From Flexithrix dorotheae DSM 6795 (GTDB taxonomy: Bacteria > Bacteroidota > Bacteroidia > Cytophagales > Flammeovirgaceae): a stretch of 64,000 nt of DNA. Positions within the stretch are counted from its first letter, which is position 1. Each line of letters begins with the position of its first letter. The notes below the pieces were generated by a model. It searched no databases, was not told the origin of the DNA, and was given only the letters and a program-made list of their open reading frames with translations. The DNA lies in the NCBI RefSeq assembly GCF_000379765.1, contig NZ_KB903520.1, positions 124,001 to 188,000 on the forward strand, in the 5' to 3' direction. Positions 18,355 through 26,880 of this stretch are shown piece by piece. The position numbers and the translations under genes were made by a program.

Positions 18355-18852
18355 GCAAATGCTCCATTTTCCGGAAATTAAGCCATAGCTATTTCATAAA
18401 GGTTATACTTTAGCCAACTTCAAAATCCTTTTCTATTTCCAGAAAGGGATTTTTTTGTTTTTAAGGAAAAGACAGTTTTCATGGCTATTTCAAAAGGAGT
18501 CAAAGTAGATTATCCTATAGATGTTTTTCTGCCAGAGGAAAAAATGATCATTTCATATGGAGATTTAAACAATTCTTTTTTTAAAAAAAGGAGTTGTAAA
18601 TTGCCCATTATTTTTTGAACTTTAATAGCATAAAATCTTACTTTTGCTGATTAATTTTTGAGAATTTGTTAGAAAAGGTAGTTTTTAGGACTATATTCAT
18701 ATTATAGTTATGTGAAAGATTTTTGCCAAAATTCTGGTTCAATGCCTTGAGGTTCTATAATAACCAGTGGGATTCCGGAAGAATTGTTTGGTTAATTTTT
18801 TAATTTCAGATTGTTTAATATTTTGGCAATAGTTATTCTTTTTTGATTTTTA
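18355..18852. other. Intergenic region before ftsK
   Basis: Contains the pncB terminator and then ~390 bases without a convincing gene. A 45-codon ORF (18481-18618) shows no recognisable motif. At 18570-18596 a T7/A7 near-palindrome CAATTC...GAGTTG lies inside that ORF, which argues against coding. Confidence 0.45.
18423..18457 (+). terminator. Terminator after pncB
   Basis: AAATCCTTTTCT pairs imperfectly with AGAAAGGGATTT over a short loop, followed by seven T. Confidence 0.75.
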
Positions 18853-21312
18853 ATGGCAGCTAAAAAAAATACTTACAGAAATTCCTACAAGAAAAAGAGG
18901 ACAGAAAAATCGAAAGTTTCTTCCCCAGGGAAAAATATAAAATTTGACCTTGAATTTTTGGGTGACAGACGATTTAAAGTGAGTTTGGGATTATTGTTAC
19001 TGTTTTTTTCTCTCTTTTTATTCCTATCTCTTTTGTCCTATATATTCACGGGAAAAGCCGACCAGAGTGTGGTGGAATCAACTGGGTTTGGAGCATTAAT
19101 CGTTTCGGGAAAGGAAGTGCAGAATTGGCTGGGATTAGCAGGTGCTGGTCTTGCTCATTTATTTATATACCAATGGTTTGGGATTGCCTCAGTATTATTA
19201 GTTCCTCTGGTATTTGCTATGGGGTATAAAATTGTATTCAACAAAGAAATTATTCCTCTGGTAAAGTCCTCAAAAGTGATCCTTTTCCTAATGTTCTGGA
19301 TTAGCTTATTATTTGGATACATTGTTCAGATTTCTGAAGAACCAGGTGCGCTTCACTTTCTTTGTGGTGGTATTGGATTGGGGGCAGCTGAAATTTTTGA
19401 CAGCCTTGTAGGCTGGGGAACACTTTTCTTTTTGGTATTTTCTATGGGTGTATTTTCCATATACTTTATCAGAAAAGAAATTTTGGCCGACTTTCAGGAA
19501 TCTATACAGGGTAAAAGAAGGACTAAGCCTGAGGAAAAAACAGAAGCGGAAATGGCCGATGACGAAGTTGATCAGGAGGATAAGGTGGAAGAAGATAATG
19601 GGATTGAGGCTGGCCAGGAAATGGCCCTTACCATTAAGCCTCCTACATTGCCATCTCAAATGAAAAAACAGAACACAGAGCCTGATTTTAGTGTAGAAGA
19701 TAAAACACAAAGTGAGGATTTGGTGGTGGAAAGTAAGGAATTGGGACCTTCATTGGAAATTGAGAAAACCAATAAAAATGAAGGTGAGCAATTGGTAATT
19801 GAAGACATGGATCAATACGATCCAAAATTGGATTTAAGCCGTTACCAATACCCAAGTATTGAACTACTTAGTGATGGCGGAACTGGAAAAGTGAAAGTAA
19901 CCACGGAGGAATTACAGTCCAATAAGGAGAAAATTGTAGAGACGCTAAGTAATTTTAAGATCAATATTTCTTCTATAAAAGCGACCATTGGGCCCACCGT
20001 AACTCTTTATGAAATTGTTCCTGAGGCAGGTGTGAAAATTTCCAGAATTAAAAACCTGGAAGATGATATTGCCTTAAGTCTGGCTGCATTGGGTATCAGA
20101 ATTATTGCACCTATTCCCGGAAAAGGGACCATAGGTATTGAAGTACCAAATAAAAACCGGGAGACTGTATCTATCAAGTCTGTATTAGCGACTGGCAGGT
20201 TCATGAATTCCGGTAAGGAGTTGCCCATAGCCTTAGGGAAAACCATCTCCAATGAAGTATTTATTACGGATCTTACCAAAATGCCTCACCTATTAATGGC
20301 AGGTGCCACTGGTCAGGGTAAATCGGTTGGGTTGAATGTGATTCTTACTTCATTGCTGTATAAAAAACATCCTTCCCAGTTGAAGTTCGTTTTGGTGGAC
20401 CCCAAAAAGGTGGAACTTAATCTTTTTAATAAGATAGAAAGACACTTTCTGGCCAGTTTACCGGATGCGGAGGATGCAATAGTAACAGATACCAGAAAGG
20501 TGGTAAATGTGCTGAATTCCCTTTGTATTGAGATGGATGTACGTTATAATCTGCTGAAAGAAGCAGGTTGCAGAAATTTAAAAGAGTATAACAGGAAATT
20601 TGTGAACCGGAAATTAAATCCGGAAAAAGGGCACAGATTTTTACCGTATATTGTTTTGGTAATAGATGAGCTTGCCGACCTGATGATGGTGGCGGGAAAA
20701 GAAGTGGAAATGCCTATTGCCAGATTGGCTCAATTAGCCAGGGCTATTGGAATACATTTAATAATCGCTACTCAAAGGCCTTCTGTGGATGTGATCACAG
20801 GTATTATCAAAGCTAATTTCCCGGCTAGGTTATCTTTTAAGGTAAGTTCCAAAATAGATTCCAGAACCATTTTGGATACAGGAGGTGCAGATCAGCTTAT
20901 TGGGATGGGGGATATGCTCCTGTCCAATGGGTCGGAAATTATTCGTTTGCAGTGTGCTTTTGTAGATACAGATGAGGTTGAAAAAGTTTGCGCATTTATT
21001 GGTGATCAACAGGGTTATGATACTGCTTACTTATTGCCAGAGGCGGAGGATGAAAGTGCAGAGTCCAAAGCTCTGGATTTGAAATCTAGGGATGCCATGT
21101 TTGAAGAAGCGGCAAGGCTTATTGTGACCCACCAGCAGGGAAGTACTTCTTTGGTTCAAAGAAAATTAAGTTTAGGATATAACAGAGCTGGTAGAATTAT
21201 TGATCAACTGGAAGCGGCTGGTATTGTCGGGCCTTTTGAAGGAAGTAAGGCCAGGCAGGTTTTGATTATGGATACGGAACATTTAGAGGAAATTCTGAGA
21301 AATATGCCCTAA
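18853..21312 (+). CDS. ftsK: DNA translocase FtsK
   Basis: Septum-located ATPase that pumps DNA during chromosome segregation. The 819-residue protein has four to five N-terminal transmembrane helices (about 45-210), a variable acidic linker (215-330), and the motor: Walker A GATGQGKS at 484-491, Walker B LVIDELADL near 605, the TQRPSVDVITG stretch and FKVSSKIDSRTILD. A C-terminal winged-helix gamma domain (about 745-815, SLGYNRAGRIIDQLEAAGIV) would recognise polar DNA sequences. ATG at 18853 starts directly with a lysine-rich cytoplasmic tail. It is followed 59 bases later by lolA, an order typical for this phylum. Confidence 0.96.
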   Translation: MAAKKNTYRNSYKKKRTEKSKVSSPGKNIKFDLEFLGDRRFKVSLGLLLLFFSLFLFLSLLSYIFTGKADQSVVESTGFGALIVSGKEVQNWLGLAGAGLAHLFIYQWFGIASVLLVPLVFAMGYKIVFNKEIIPLVKSSKVILFLMFWISLLFGYIVQISEEPGALHFLCGGIGLGAAEIFDSLVGWGTLFFLVFSMGVFSIYFIRKEILADFQESIQGKRRTKPEEKTEAEMADDEVDQEDKVEEDNGIEAGQEMALTIKPPTLPSQMKKQNTEPDFSVEDKTQSEDLVVESKELGPSLEIEKTNKNEGEQLVIEDMDQYDPKLDLSRYQYPSIELLSDGGTGKVKVTTEELQSNKEKIVETLSNFKINISSIKATIGPTVTLYEIVPEAGVKISRIKNLEDDIALSLAALGIRIIAPIPGKGTIGIEVPNKNRETVSIKSVLATGRFMNSGKELPIALGKTISNEVFITDLTKMPHLLMAGATGQGKSVGLNVILTSLLYKKHPSQLKFVLVDPKKVELNLFNKIERHFLASLPDAEDAIVTDTRKVVNVLNSLCIEMDVRYNLLKEAGCRNLKEYNRKFVNRKLNPEKGHRFLPYIVLVIDELADLMMVAGKEVEMPIARLAQLARAIGIHLIIATQRPSVDVITGIIKANFPARLSFKVSSKIDSRTILDTGGADQLIGMGDMLLSNGSEIIRLQCAFVDTDEVEKVCAFIGDQQGYDTAYLLPEAEDESAESKALDLKSRDAMFEEAARLIVTHQQGSTSLVQRKLSLGYNRAGRIIDQLEAAGIVGPFEGSKARQVLIMDTEHLEEILRNMP

Positions 21313-21371
21313 TTTTCCGAACAGATTCAATTTAGCTACGTATAAGAGATTCAAATAAAAATTTAACTACA

Positions 21372-22025
21372 GTGATGAAGATTTTAAAGATAAGTTTAAG
21401 TATTTTTTTAGGGATGGTAATGGCCCTTCCATTATTTGCCCAGCATGAAATTGAAGCAGAGGAGATTTTGTACAAGATGAGTGAAAAGTATAAACAAACT
21501 CCTGCTTTCAAAGCCAAATTCGTTTATGAATTAAGCAGTCCTGGCGAAAACATATCTGATAAATATGAAGGGGAAATCCTTGTGAAACAAAATAAGTATC
21601 ACCTCACCCTGGGAAGCCAGGAAATCTTTAATAATGAAAAAAACGTCTGGACCTATTTGGTAGATGACAATGAAGTAACCATTACCGAGTATGAAAAAGA
21701 CCCTGAGGATATTTCTCCTACAGACATGCCTGACCTTTATAAAGAAGGATACAAATACAGGTTTGTCAAAGAAACAAAAGTGGATAAAATTCCTTGTGAG
21801 GTAGTGGAACTGCAACCTGAAGATACAGATTTAAGTTATTTTAAAATACTGCTTACTATTGAAAAGGAAGATAAAACCCTGAGAAGCTGGAAAGTATTTT
21901 ATAAAGATAACAGAACCACAGAGTATATGATTAAGGACTTCGCTCCACAAACTAATTTGAGTGATAATTTATTTGTGTTTCAAACAGAAAGACACCCAAA
22001 TGTAGAAGTGGTGGATTTGAGATAA
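21372..22025 (+). CDS. lolA: Outer-membrane lipoprotein carrier protein LolA
   Basis: Periplasmic chaperone that ferries lipoproteins released by the LolCDE transporter to the outer membrane. It has a signal peptide (ALPLFAQ cleavage region at about residue 22) and the open-barrel fold pattern: AEEILYKMSEKYKQTPAFKA at the start, strands KFVYEL and GEILVKQNKYHLTL, and a late LTIEKEDKTLRSWKVFYKD segment. Length (217) is normal. It probably forms an operon with ftsK and ends at its own terminator. A putative lolD ATPase lies at 25895-26548, but no lolC/E. Confidence 0.92.
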   Translation: MMKILKISLSIFLGMVMALPLFAQHEIEAEEILYKMSEKYKQTPAFKAKFVYELSSPGENISDKYEGEILVKQNKYHLTLGSQEIFNNEKNVWTYLVDDNEVTITEYEKDPEDISPTDMPDLYKEGYKYRFVKETKVDKIPCEVVELQPEDTDLSYFKILLTIEKEDKTLRSWKVFYKDNRTTEYMIKDFAPQTNLSDNLFVFQTERHPNVEVVDLR

Positions 22026-22047
22026 AATTTGATATCAATTTAAGAAA

Positions 22048-22082
22048 AGGTCCTGAATTTCTGAATTCAGGACCTTTTTTTT
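22048..22082 (+). terminator. Terminator after lolA
   Basis: AGGTCCTGAA pairs perfectly with TTCAGGACCT around an eight-base loop, followed by T8. The converging GT2 gene ends at 22089 and may share it. Confidence 0.92.
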
Positions 22083-22088
22083 GCTTTT

Positions 22089-23051
22089 TTATTCTCCCTC
22101 AAGGATTAACTCTCCATTTTTTGTTCCGGAATAGGTTTCCCTAATGTTGTAAGTATTCTTGCTTTGAGATTCGTAATAAACCCGCATGACTACTTCTATA
22201 ATTATTCCGAAGGTAATAAATTGAATTCCTCCCAAAACCAGGGTAATTCCTAATATTAAAAGTGGTCTTCCCCAAATGTCCTGTCCCATTAGTTTTAATA
22301 CAAAGAAGTACAAATTGATAAGGGAACCTATACCAAGTGCGCCTAGTCCAATTGGGCCAAAAAGGTGAATAGGCCGCTGGAAATATTTTTGGAAAAAAAC
22401 AATGAGCATTAAATCACTTATTACTTTCATGGTTCTCCCTAATCCATATTTGGATTGACCGTAAATTCTTGGATGGTGTTTGACATCCATTTCCATCATT
22501 TTTGCCCCCTGCAATTGTGCTAAAACAGGTATAAATCGGTGTAATTCTCCATAGAGCCCAAGGTTTTGAGCAATTTTTCTTTTAAATATTTTTAAGGTAC
22601 ATCCATAATCGTGCAGGTGAACATTAGTCAAAGTTCGGATAAATGCATTAGCAATTTTGCTGGGTATTTTCCTAAGCAACATTCCATCCTTTCTATTGGC
22701 TCTACGGCCTGCAACTACATCCCAGTTCCCACTTTTCAGCGTAGAAAGCATTTTAGGAATGTCATCAGGATCATTTTGTAAATCCCCATCCATGGTGACA
22801 ATATATTTCCCCCTGGCATGTGCAATTCCGGCAGACATGGCCGTGGTTTGTCCATAGTTACGGTTTAAAACGAGCAGTCGGATATTGGGATTTGGGAAGG
22901 CTTTTATTCGTTCCACCGTTTCATCGGTTGAACCATCATCCACCAGAATAATTTCATGTTCAATATTCTGTAGTGAAACCTGAATTTTCTTAATCAATGG
23001 AACGACATTATCTTCTTCATTGAGAAGGGTAACCACAACTGAAATCACCAT
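22089..23051 (-). CDS. Glycosyltransferase family 2, polyprenyl-phosphate glycosyltransferase type
   Basis: 320-residue enzyme of the dolichol-phosphate-mannose-synthase-like GT2 group. The GT-A domain shows VVVTLLNEEDNV at the start, EIILVDDGSTDET, and MDGDLQNDPDDIP, which provides the metal-binding acidic residues. Two C-terminal transmembrane helices (about 230-250 and 265-290) anchor it. Such enzymes charge undecaprenyl phosphate with a sugar that a GT39-type enzyme then transfers in the periplasm; a GT39 gene is divergent 243 bases away (ATG to ATG), so the pair may modify a glycan or lipid A. Partner and sugar are inferred. Confidence 0.92.
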   Translation of the reverse strand: MVISVVVTLLNEEDNVVPLIKKIQVSLQNIEHEIILVDDGSTDETVERIKAFPNPNIRLLVLNRNYGQTTAMSAGIAHARGKYIVTMDGDLQNDPDDIPKMLSTLKSGNWDVVAGRRANRKDGMLLRKIPSKIANAFIRTLTNVHLHDYGCTLKIFKRKIAQNLGLYGELHRFIPVLAQLQGAKMMEMDVKHHPRIYGQSKYGLGRTMKVISDLMLIVFFQKYFQRPIHLFGPIGLGALGIGSLINLYFFVLKLMGQDIWGRPLLILGITLVLGGIQFITFGIIIEVVMRVYYESQSKNTYNIRETYSGTKNGELILEGE

Positions 23052-23293
23052 AGCAAAACTTTTTGGAAGTTTAAAAAGTCAAAGAAAATGTGTGATGGTG
23101 AAGTATGTACAAGGAATTGAGTTAATTTTTTGTCAAAAAAATAGCATTTGGTTTACATAAAATTAACCTTTAAATCTCCCCGTGTAATACTAATTTAAAC
23201 AATATTTGCCAAAATTTCTGCAAAGCGGAATTTTGAATGACAAGATGTAAAAAGGGTTGGTTTATTGGTGAAAAGGATAATGAAAGCAATTGC

Positions 23294-24868
23294 ATGAATA
23301 GGAAAGTTTTAATTCTTTTTGGGGTTTGCCTATTGTTATTTACGGCAAATATTTGGGATGTATCGGTTTACATTCTCGATGAATCTAAAAATGCTGCCTG
23401 CGCCAGGGAAATGATGGAATCGGGTAGTCCAATTGTACCAACTTTCAATTATGAATTGCGCACAGATAAACCTCCACTGCACTATTATTTTATGATGGCA
23501 GGCTATAGCATTTTTGGCAAAAATGAAATGGGTGCCCGAATTTTTTCTTCGCTAGCCGGAGTACTGGCCGTTTTTATGACTTTTTGGATTTCGCGAATTT
23601 TTCTTGGGGAAAAAAAGGCTTTCTATGCGGCTTTGGTTTTAGTTTCATCACTACAGCTGGCAGTACAATTTCATTTAGCGGTTCCCGATCCTTACTTAAT
23701 ATGTCTTTTTGTGTCGAGTTTATTTGTGTTTTTACTGGCTTATACCAAAAATTCTAAAAGTCATTTTTTCTTATTTTATGCTTTAATGGGACTTGCTGTG
23801 CTTACAAAAGGTCCAATGGCTATTGTTTTACCTGGAGGGATAATTTTTTTCTTCCTGATTTTAAAAAAAGATTTCAATTTCAAATCTATCCTTCGGATTC
23901 AATTATTTCCAGGTCTTTTAATTTTCTTTCTGGTGGTAATTCCCTGGTATTGGGCAGTAGGGGAAGCAACCGATTGGGAATGGCCCAGAGAATTCTTTCT
24001 GGTACATAATATTGGTCGGTTTACGGGGAAAATGGAAGGGCATGGAGGGCCATTTTTCCTGCCAACAGTATTTGTAATTGCCGGACTTTTGCCTTTTTCA
24101 GTTTTTATTTTTCAGGCCTTACATCTTGCCTGGAAAGATAGAAATAATGACTTAATTCTGTTTTCTATCATTGGTGCCGGAGTAGTGATTATTTTCTTTT
24201 CTATATCAAAAACCAAGCTTCCAAGCTATCCTGAGCCAAGTTTCCCTTTTTTGGCAATCCTGCTTGGAAATTTTATGGCAAAGCTGGATATCCCGGAATT
24301 TATCAAAAAATACAAAGCTAAAGCTAGTCTGATCGTATTGGGAGTTATTGCATTTTTGCTCCCTGTAGCAGTTTATATCGCATGGGGAGAGGAGGCAGAT
24401 TTAAGGCCTTTTCAGCCACTTTCAGCTTTGTTGATAGGAATTCCCATTGGAACTGTTTGGGGAATAGTATTATTCAACCGGGGGAAAACCCAGCAAGCTT
24501 TTTTCTCAGTTTCCGGAGGGTTTGTAATAAGTGGTTTAATATTGTTTTATGCAATTTTTCCTAAACTTGATAACCTGAGTCCAATTAGGAATGGATTGGC
24601 AAAAATGGACCAATCAAAGGCAATTTTACATTACAGAAGTTATAATCCTGCCTTTTCATTTTATATCCATAAGGAAATTGAAAAATTAGGTTCTCCACAG
24701 GATGTGCAGAAAAGAATTGATGAAGGAGAAGAATTCTTTCTAATCTCAAGAAAAAACGATATCCATGACATTGAGAAAATAAATGAATTAGATAAGATTT
24801 TTGAGCAAAAGGATTTATTTGAATTGCCGTACACGGTTATCCTGCATTTCGATCCTAACAAACACTAA
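23294..24868 (+). CDS. Glycosyltransferase family 39, ArnT-like
   Basis: 524-residue polytopic GT-C enzyme (about 11-12 transmembrane helices) that would transfer a sugar from a polyprenyl phosphate donor to an acceptor on the periplasmic face. I chose ATG at 23294, since 23237 adds a hydrophilic, unlikely leader. The first loop carries YILDESKNAACAREMM, the acidic DE motif of the family, followed by LRTDKPPLHYYFMMAGYSIFG, a GT39 signature (quoted in part). It is divergent from the GT2 gene. The target (lipid A, protein or other) is not determined by sequence. Confidence 0.9.
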   Translation: MNRKVLILFGVCLLLFTANIWDVSVYILDESKNAACAREMMESGSPIVPTFNYELRTDKPPLHYYFMMAGYSIFGKNEMGARIFSSLAGVLAVFMTFWISRIFLGEKKAFYAALVLVSSLQLAVQFHLAVPDPYLICLFVSSLFVFLLAYTKNSKSHFFLFYALMGLAVLTKGPMAIVLPGGIIFFFLILKKDFNFKSILRIQLFPGLLIFFLVVIPWYWAVGEATDWEWPREFFLVHNIGRFTGKMEGHGGPFFLPTVFVIAGLLPFSVFIFQALHLAWKDRNNDLILFSIIGAGVVIIFFSISKTKLPSYPEPSFPFLAILLGNFMAKLDIPEFIKKYKAKASLIVLGVIAFLLPVAVYIAWGEEADLRPFQPLSALLIGIPIGTVWGIVLFNRGKTQQAFFSVSGGFVISGLILFYAIFPKLDNLSPIRNGLAKMDQSKAILHYRSYNPAFSFYIHKEIEKLGSPQDVQKRIDEGEEFFLISRKNDIHDIEKINELDKIFEQKDLFELPYTVILHFDPNKH

Positions 24869-24947
24869 TTATTTCCCTCTAATCGTGAAAAAGAGTTTTT
24901 AAATATGCTAAAGGTTTGAATTTCAGTACTGTAAGTTTCCGTTGTAA

Positions 24948-25859
24948 TTATGGGACCTTTATTGATTTTGATTCTTCAAACTGTTTGATTTCCCAGGATT
25001 TTTCCAGATTAAAAGTGAAAAAGAAACCCTTGAGGGAAGCAAGGGCGGTAATGAAGAAAAAAAGCAGAGAAAAGGCAACCGCTAAAGATTGGTCTATTCC
25101 AACAAGTGCAGCACCTCCGAAAAAAACTAATTCTCTGGCTCCGGCTCCTCCCACAGAAATGGGTAAAACCGATACAGCTGATGAAATCAGAAAAAGACAA
25201 ATAACCGGAATGTAGTTCTCATTAATTTCCAGGGCGAGCATCAGGCAAGTAGCAGCAACCACCTGGATGCCCTGAACTCCAAACGAAAGTAAAAGGGTCG
25301 GGGTAAATGCCTCCAAAAATGATTTAAAAATCATTTTAAATAAAAAATAAAAGGCCGGAATCCCCATAATTATTCCGGCCATTGCAAGGTATAAAATAAA
25401 TTCAGGTAAATCTTCAAAAGGTTTTAGCAGATAAAATCCGGCACCAATAAAAATTAGTGCAAAAAGACCACTAAGCCGGTCGAGAAATGCGGCACTCAAA
25501 AGTGGTTTTACAGGTGTTTTTTGTTTTTTATTAATCAGGAAAATCTTGTAACCATCGCCTCCAATTCCTCCGGGAAGGAAGAGATTGTAAAACATTCCCA
25601 CATAATATAATTTGAGGTTAAACATGGTAGTTGGGAAAAATCCGGCAATTTCATAAAACCGGGCTAGCCTAAAGGCAGAAACAATTTTGGAAAAATGATA
25701 ACCTATCAGGGCGATGAAAAAAAAGCCGATATGTGCCTGAAAAATAGTTTCAGTCATTTCCCTAAAATCAAGCTTTCGAAAAACCAGTAAAAGTGCTGCT
25801 AATGAGAAAAGGGCTTTTAGAGTAAATTTAACCCAGGGCTTTTTCAAAAATCTTATCAA
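24948..25859 (-). CDS. YbhN/lysylphosphatidylglycerol-synthase-like membrane protein (UPF0104)
   Basis: 303-residue polytopic protein with about eight transmembrane helices resembling the flippase-like domain of MprF and YbhN. Recognisable parts are the FNLYYVGMFYNLFLPGGIGGDGYK-type loop (LPGGIGGDGYKIFLI, near residue 95) and VSVLPISVGGAGARE near 245. Members lacking the aminoacyl-transfer domain, like this one, may move lipids across the membrane; substrate unknown. It lies 36 bases downstream of lolD on the same strand and could be transcribed with it. Confidence 0.9.
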   Translation of the reverse strand: MIRFLKKPWVKFTLKALFSLAALLLVFRKLDFREMTETIFQAHIGFFFIALIGYHFSKIVSAFRLARFYEIAGFFPTTMFNLKLYYVGMFYNLFLPGGIGGDGYKIFLINKKQKTPVKPLLSAAFLDRLSGLFALIFIGAGFYLLKPFEDLPEFILYLAMAGIIMGIPAFYFLFKMIFKSFLEAFTPTLLLSFGVQGIQVVAATCLMLALEINENYIPVICLFLISSAVSVLPISVGGAGARELVFFGGAALVGIDQSLAVAFSLLFFFITALASLKGFFFTFNLEKSWEIKQFEESKSIKVP

Positions 25860-25894
25860 AATCTCAGACTTTATGCAGGTTGAAAGGAAGATTT

Positions 25895-26548
25895 TTAACC
25901 CAGGATTTTTCCATCTGCTATTTCGATTGTGCGATCTGCCATTTTTGCAAAATCGGGGTTATGGGTTACTATCACAAAGGTTTGTTTCATATCGTCCCTT
26001 AATTTGAAAAATAAATGGTGTAATTCTTCCGCATTTTTTGAATCGAGGTTTCCACTGGGTTCATCGGCAAAAACGATAGAAGGCTTGTTGATTAAAGATC
26101 TTGCTACGGCAGCTCTTTGCTGTTCTCCTCCCGACATGGCAGATGGCTTGTGGGCCTTTCTTTTAGAAATGTTAAGCAAGTCCATCAGATGCAGTGCATA
26201 TTCCTCTGTTTTATCTTTTTCTTTACCGCCAATTAGGCCAGGCATGCAAACATTCTCAAAGGCGGTAAATTCCGGAAGCAAATTATGGAATTGGAAAATA
26301 AAACCGATATGTTGATTTCTGAATTTTGCCAGATCATCACCATTCAGGGAAGAGATTTCAGAGTTGTTGATACTAAGCTTTCCTGAATCTGGCTTATCGA
26401 GTGTCCCCAGAATATGTAGAAGTGTACTTTTTCCTGCTCCAGAGGCCCCCACAATTGATATTACTTCAGCTTCTTTTACTTCTAAATCTATTCCTTTTAA
26501 AACCTGAAGGCTCCCATAATCCTTTTTAATATTTTCTGCTTTTAACAT
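25895..26548 (-). CDS. lolD: Lipoprotein-releasing ABC transporter ATPase LolD
   Basis: 217-residue ABC ATPase of the LolD/MacB/FtsE group. It shows Walker A GASGAGKST, signature MSGGEQQR, and Walker B IVFADEPSGNLD, the latter with the NLDS extension typical of LolD. The frame stays open to 26671, but ATG at 26548 (MLKAENIKKDYG) gives the normal length, so the upstream 41 residues are discarded. It would act with LolC/LolE to extract lipoproteins; those permease genes are not in the window. In Bacteroidota lolD is often separate from lolC. Confidence 0.88.
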   Translation of the reverse strand: MLKAENIKKDYGSLQVLKGIDLEVKEAEVISIVGASGAGKSTLLHILGTLDKPDSGKLSINNSEISSLNGDDLAKFRNQHIGFIFQFHNLLPEFTAFENVCMPGLIGGKEKDKTEEYALHLMDLLNISKRKAHKPSAMSGGEQQRAAVARSLINKPSIVFADEPSGNLDSKNAEELHHLFFKLRDDMKQTFVIVTHNPDFAKMADRTIEIADGKILG

Positions 26549-26880
26549 GCCCGGGAAAGATAATTTATGTTTTTTGTCAATACCTAAATCAAATAAAAGC
26601 TGCTGACCCAAAGCAGGTTTGCTGTTAGTCACAGTTCCCGGCAAATATGAAAACCAAATCTGACAGGACAAAATTTAGCTTAAGATTTATAGCTGATATT
26701 TCTTCCCTAATGGCATTTAGTAAAGATAAAATAATAATAGCATCCGTTTTCTAATTGTTCTTTTTGCTCACTTTGTCTTTGCTTATTTGTTGGGTAACAT
26801 TGCCATGTGCTTTAAAAAGGAATCGTCTTGTACAAAAATAAATGGGGAAAAGCTGGATTAGTTTTTTCAACTTTACAAGG
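26549..26880. other. Intergenic region, no gene seen
   Basis: About 330 bases between the lolD start and the end of the propeller-SpoIIE gene. AT-rich; no terminator with a clear T-run, repeat or small gene was recognised. Confidence 0.45.

Noticed and set aside
18481..18618. 45-codon ORF before ftsK
   Set aside because: No recognisable domain; it contains a T7/A7 near-palindrome and lies in an AT-rich intergenic area. Chance ORF is more likely.
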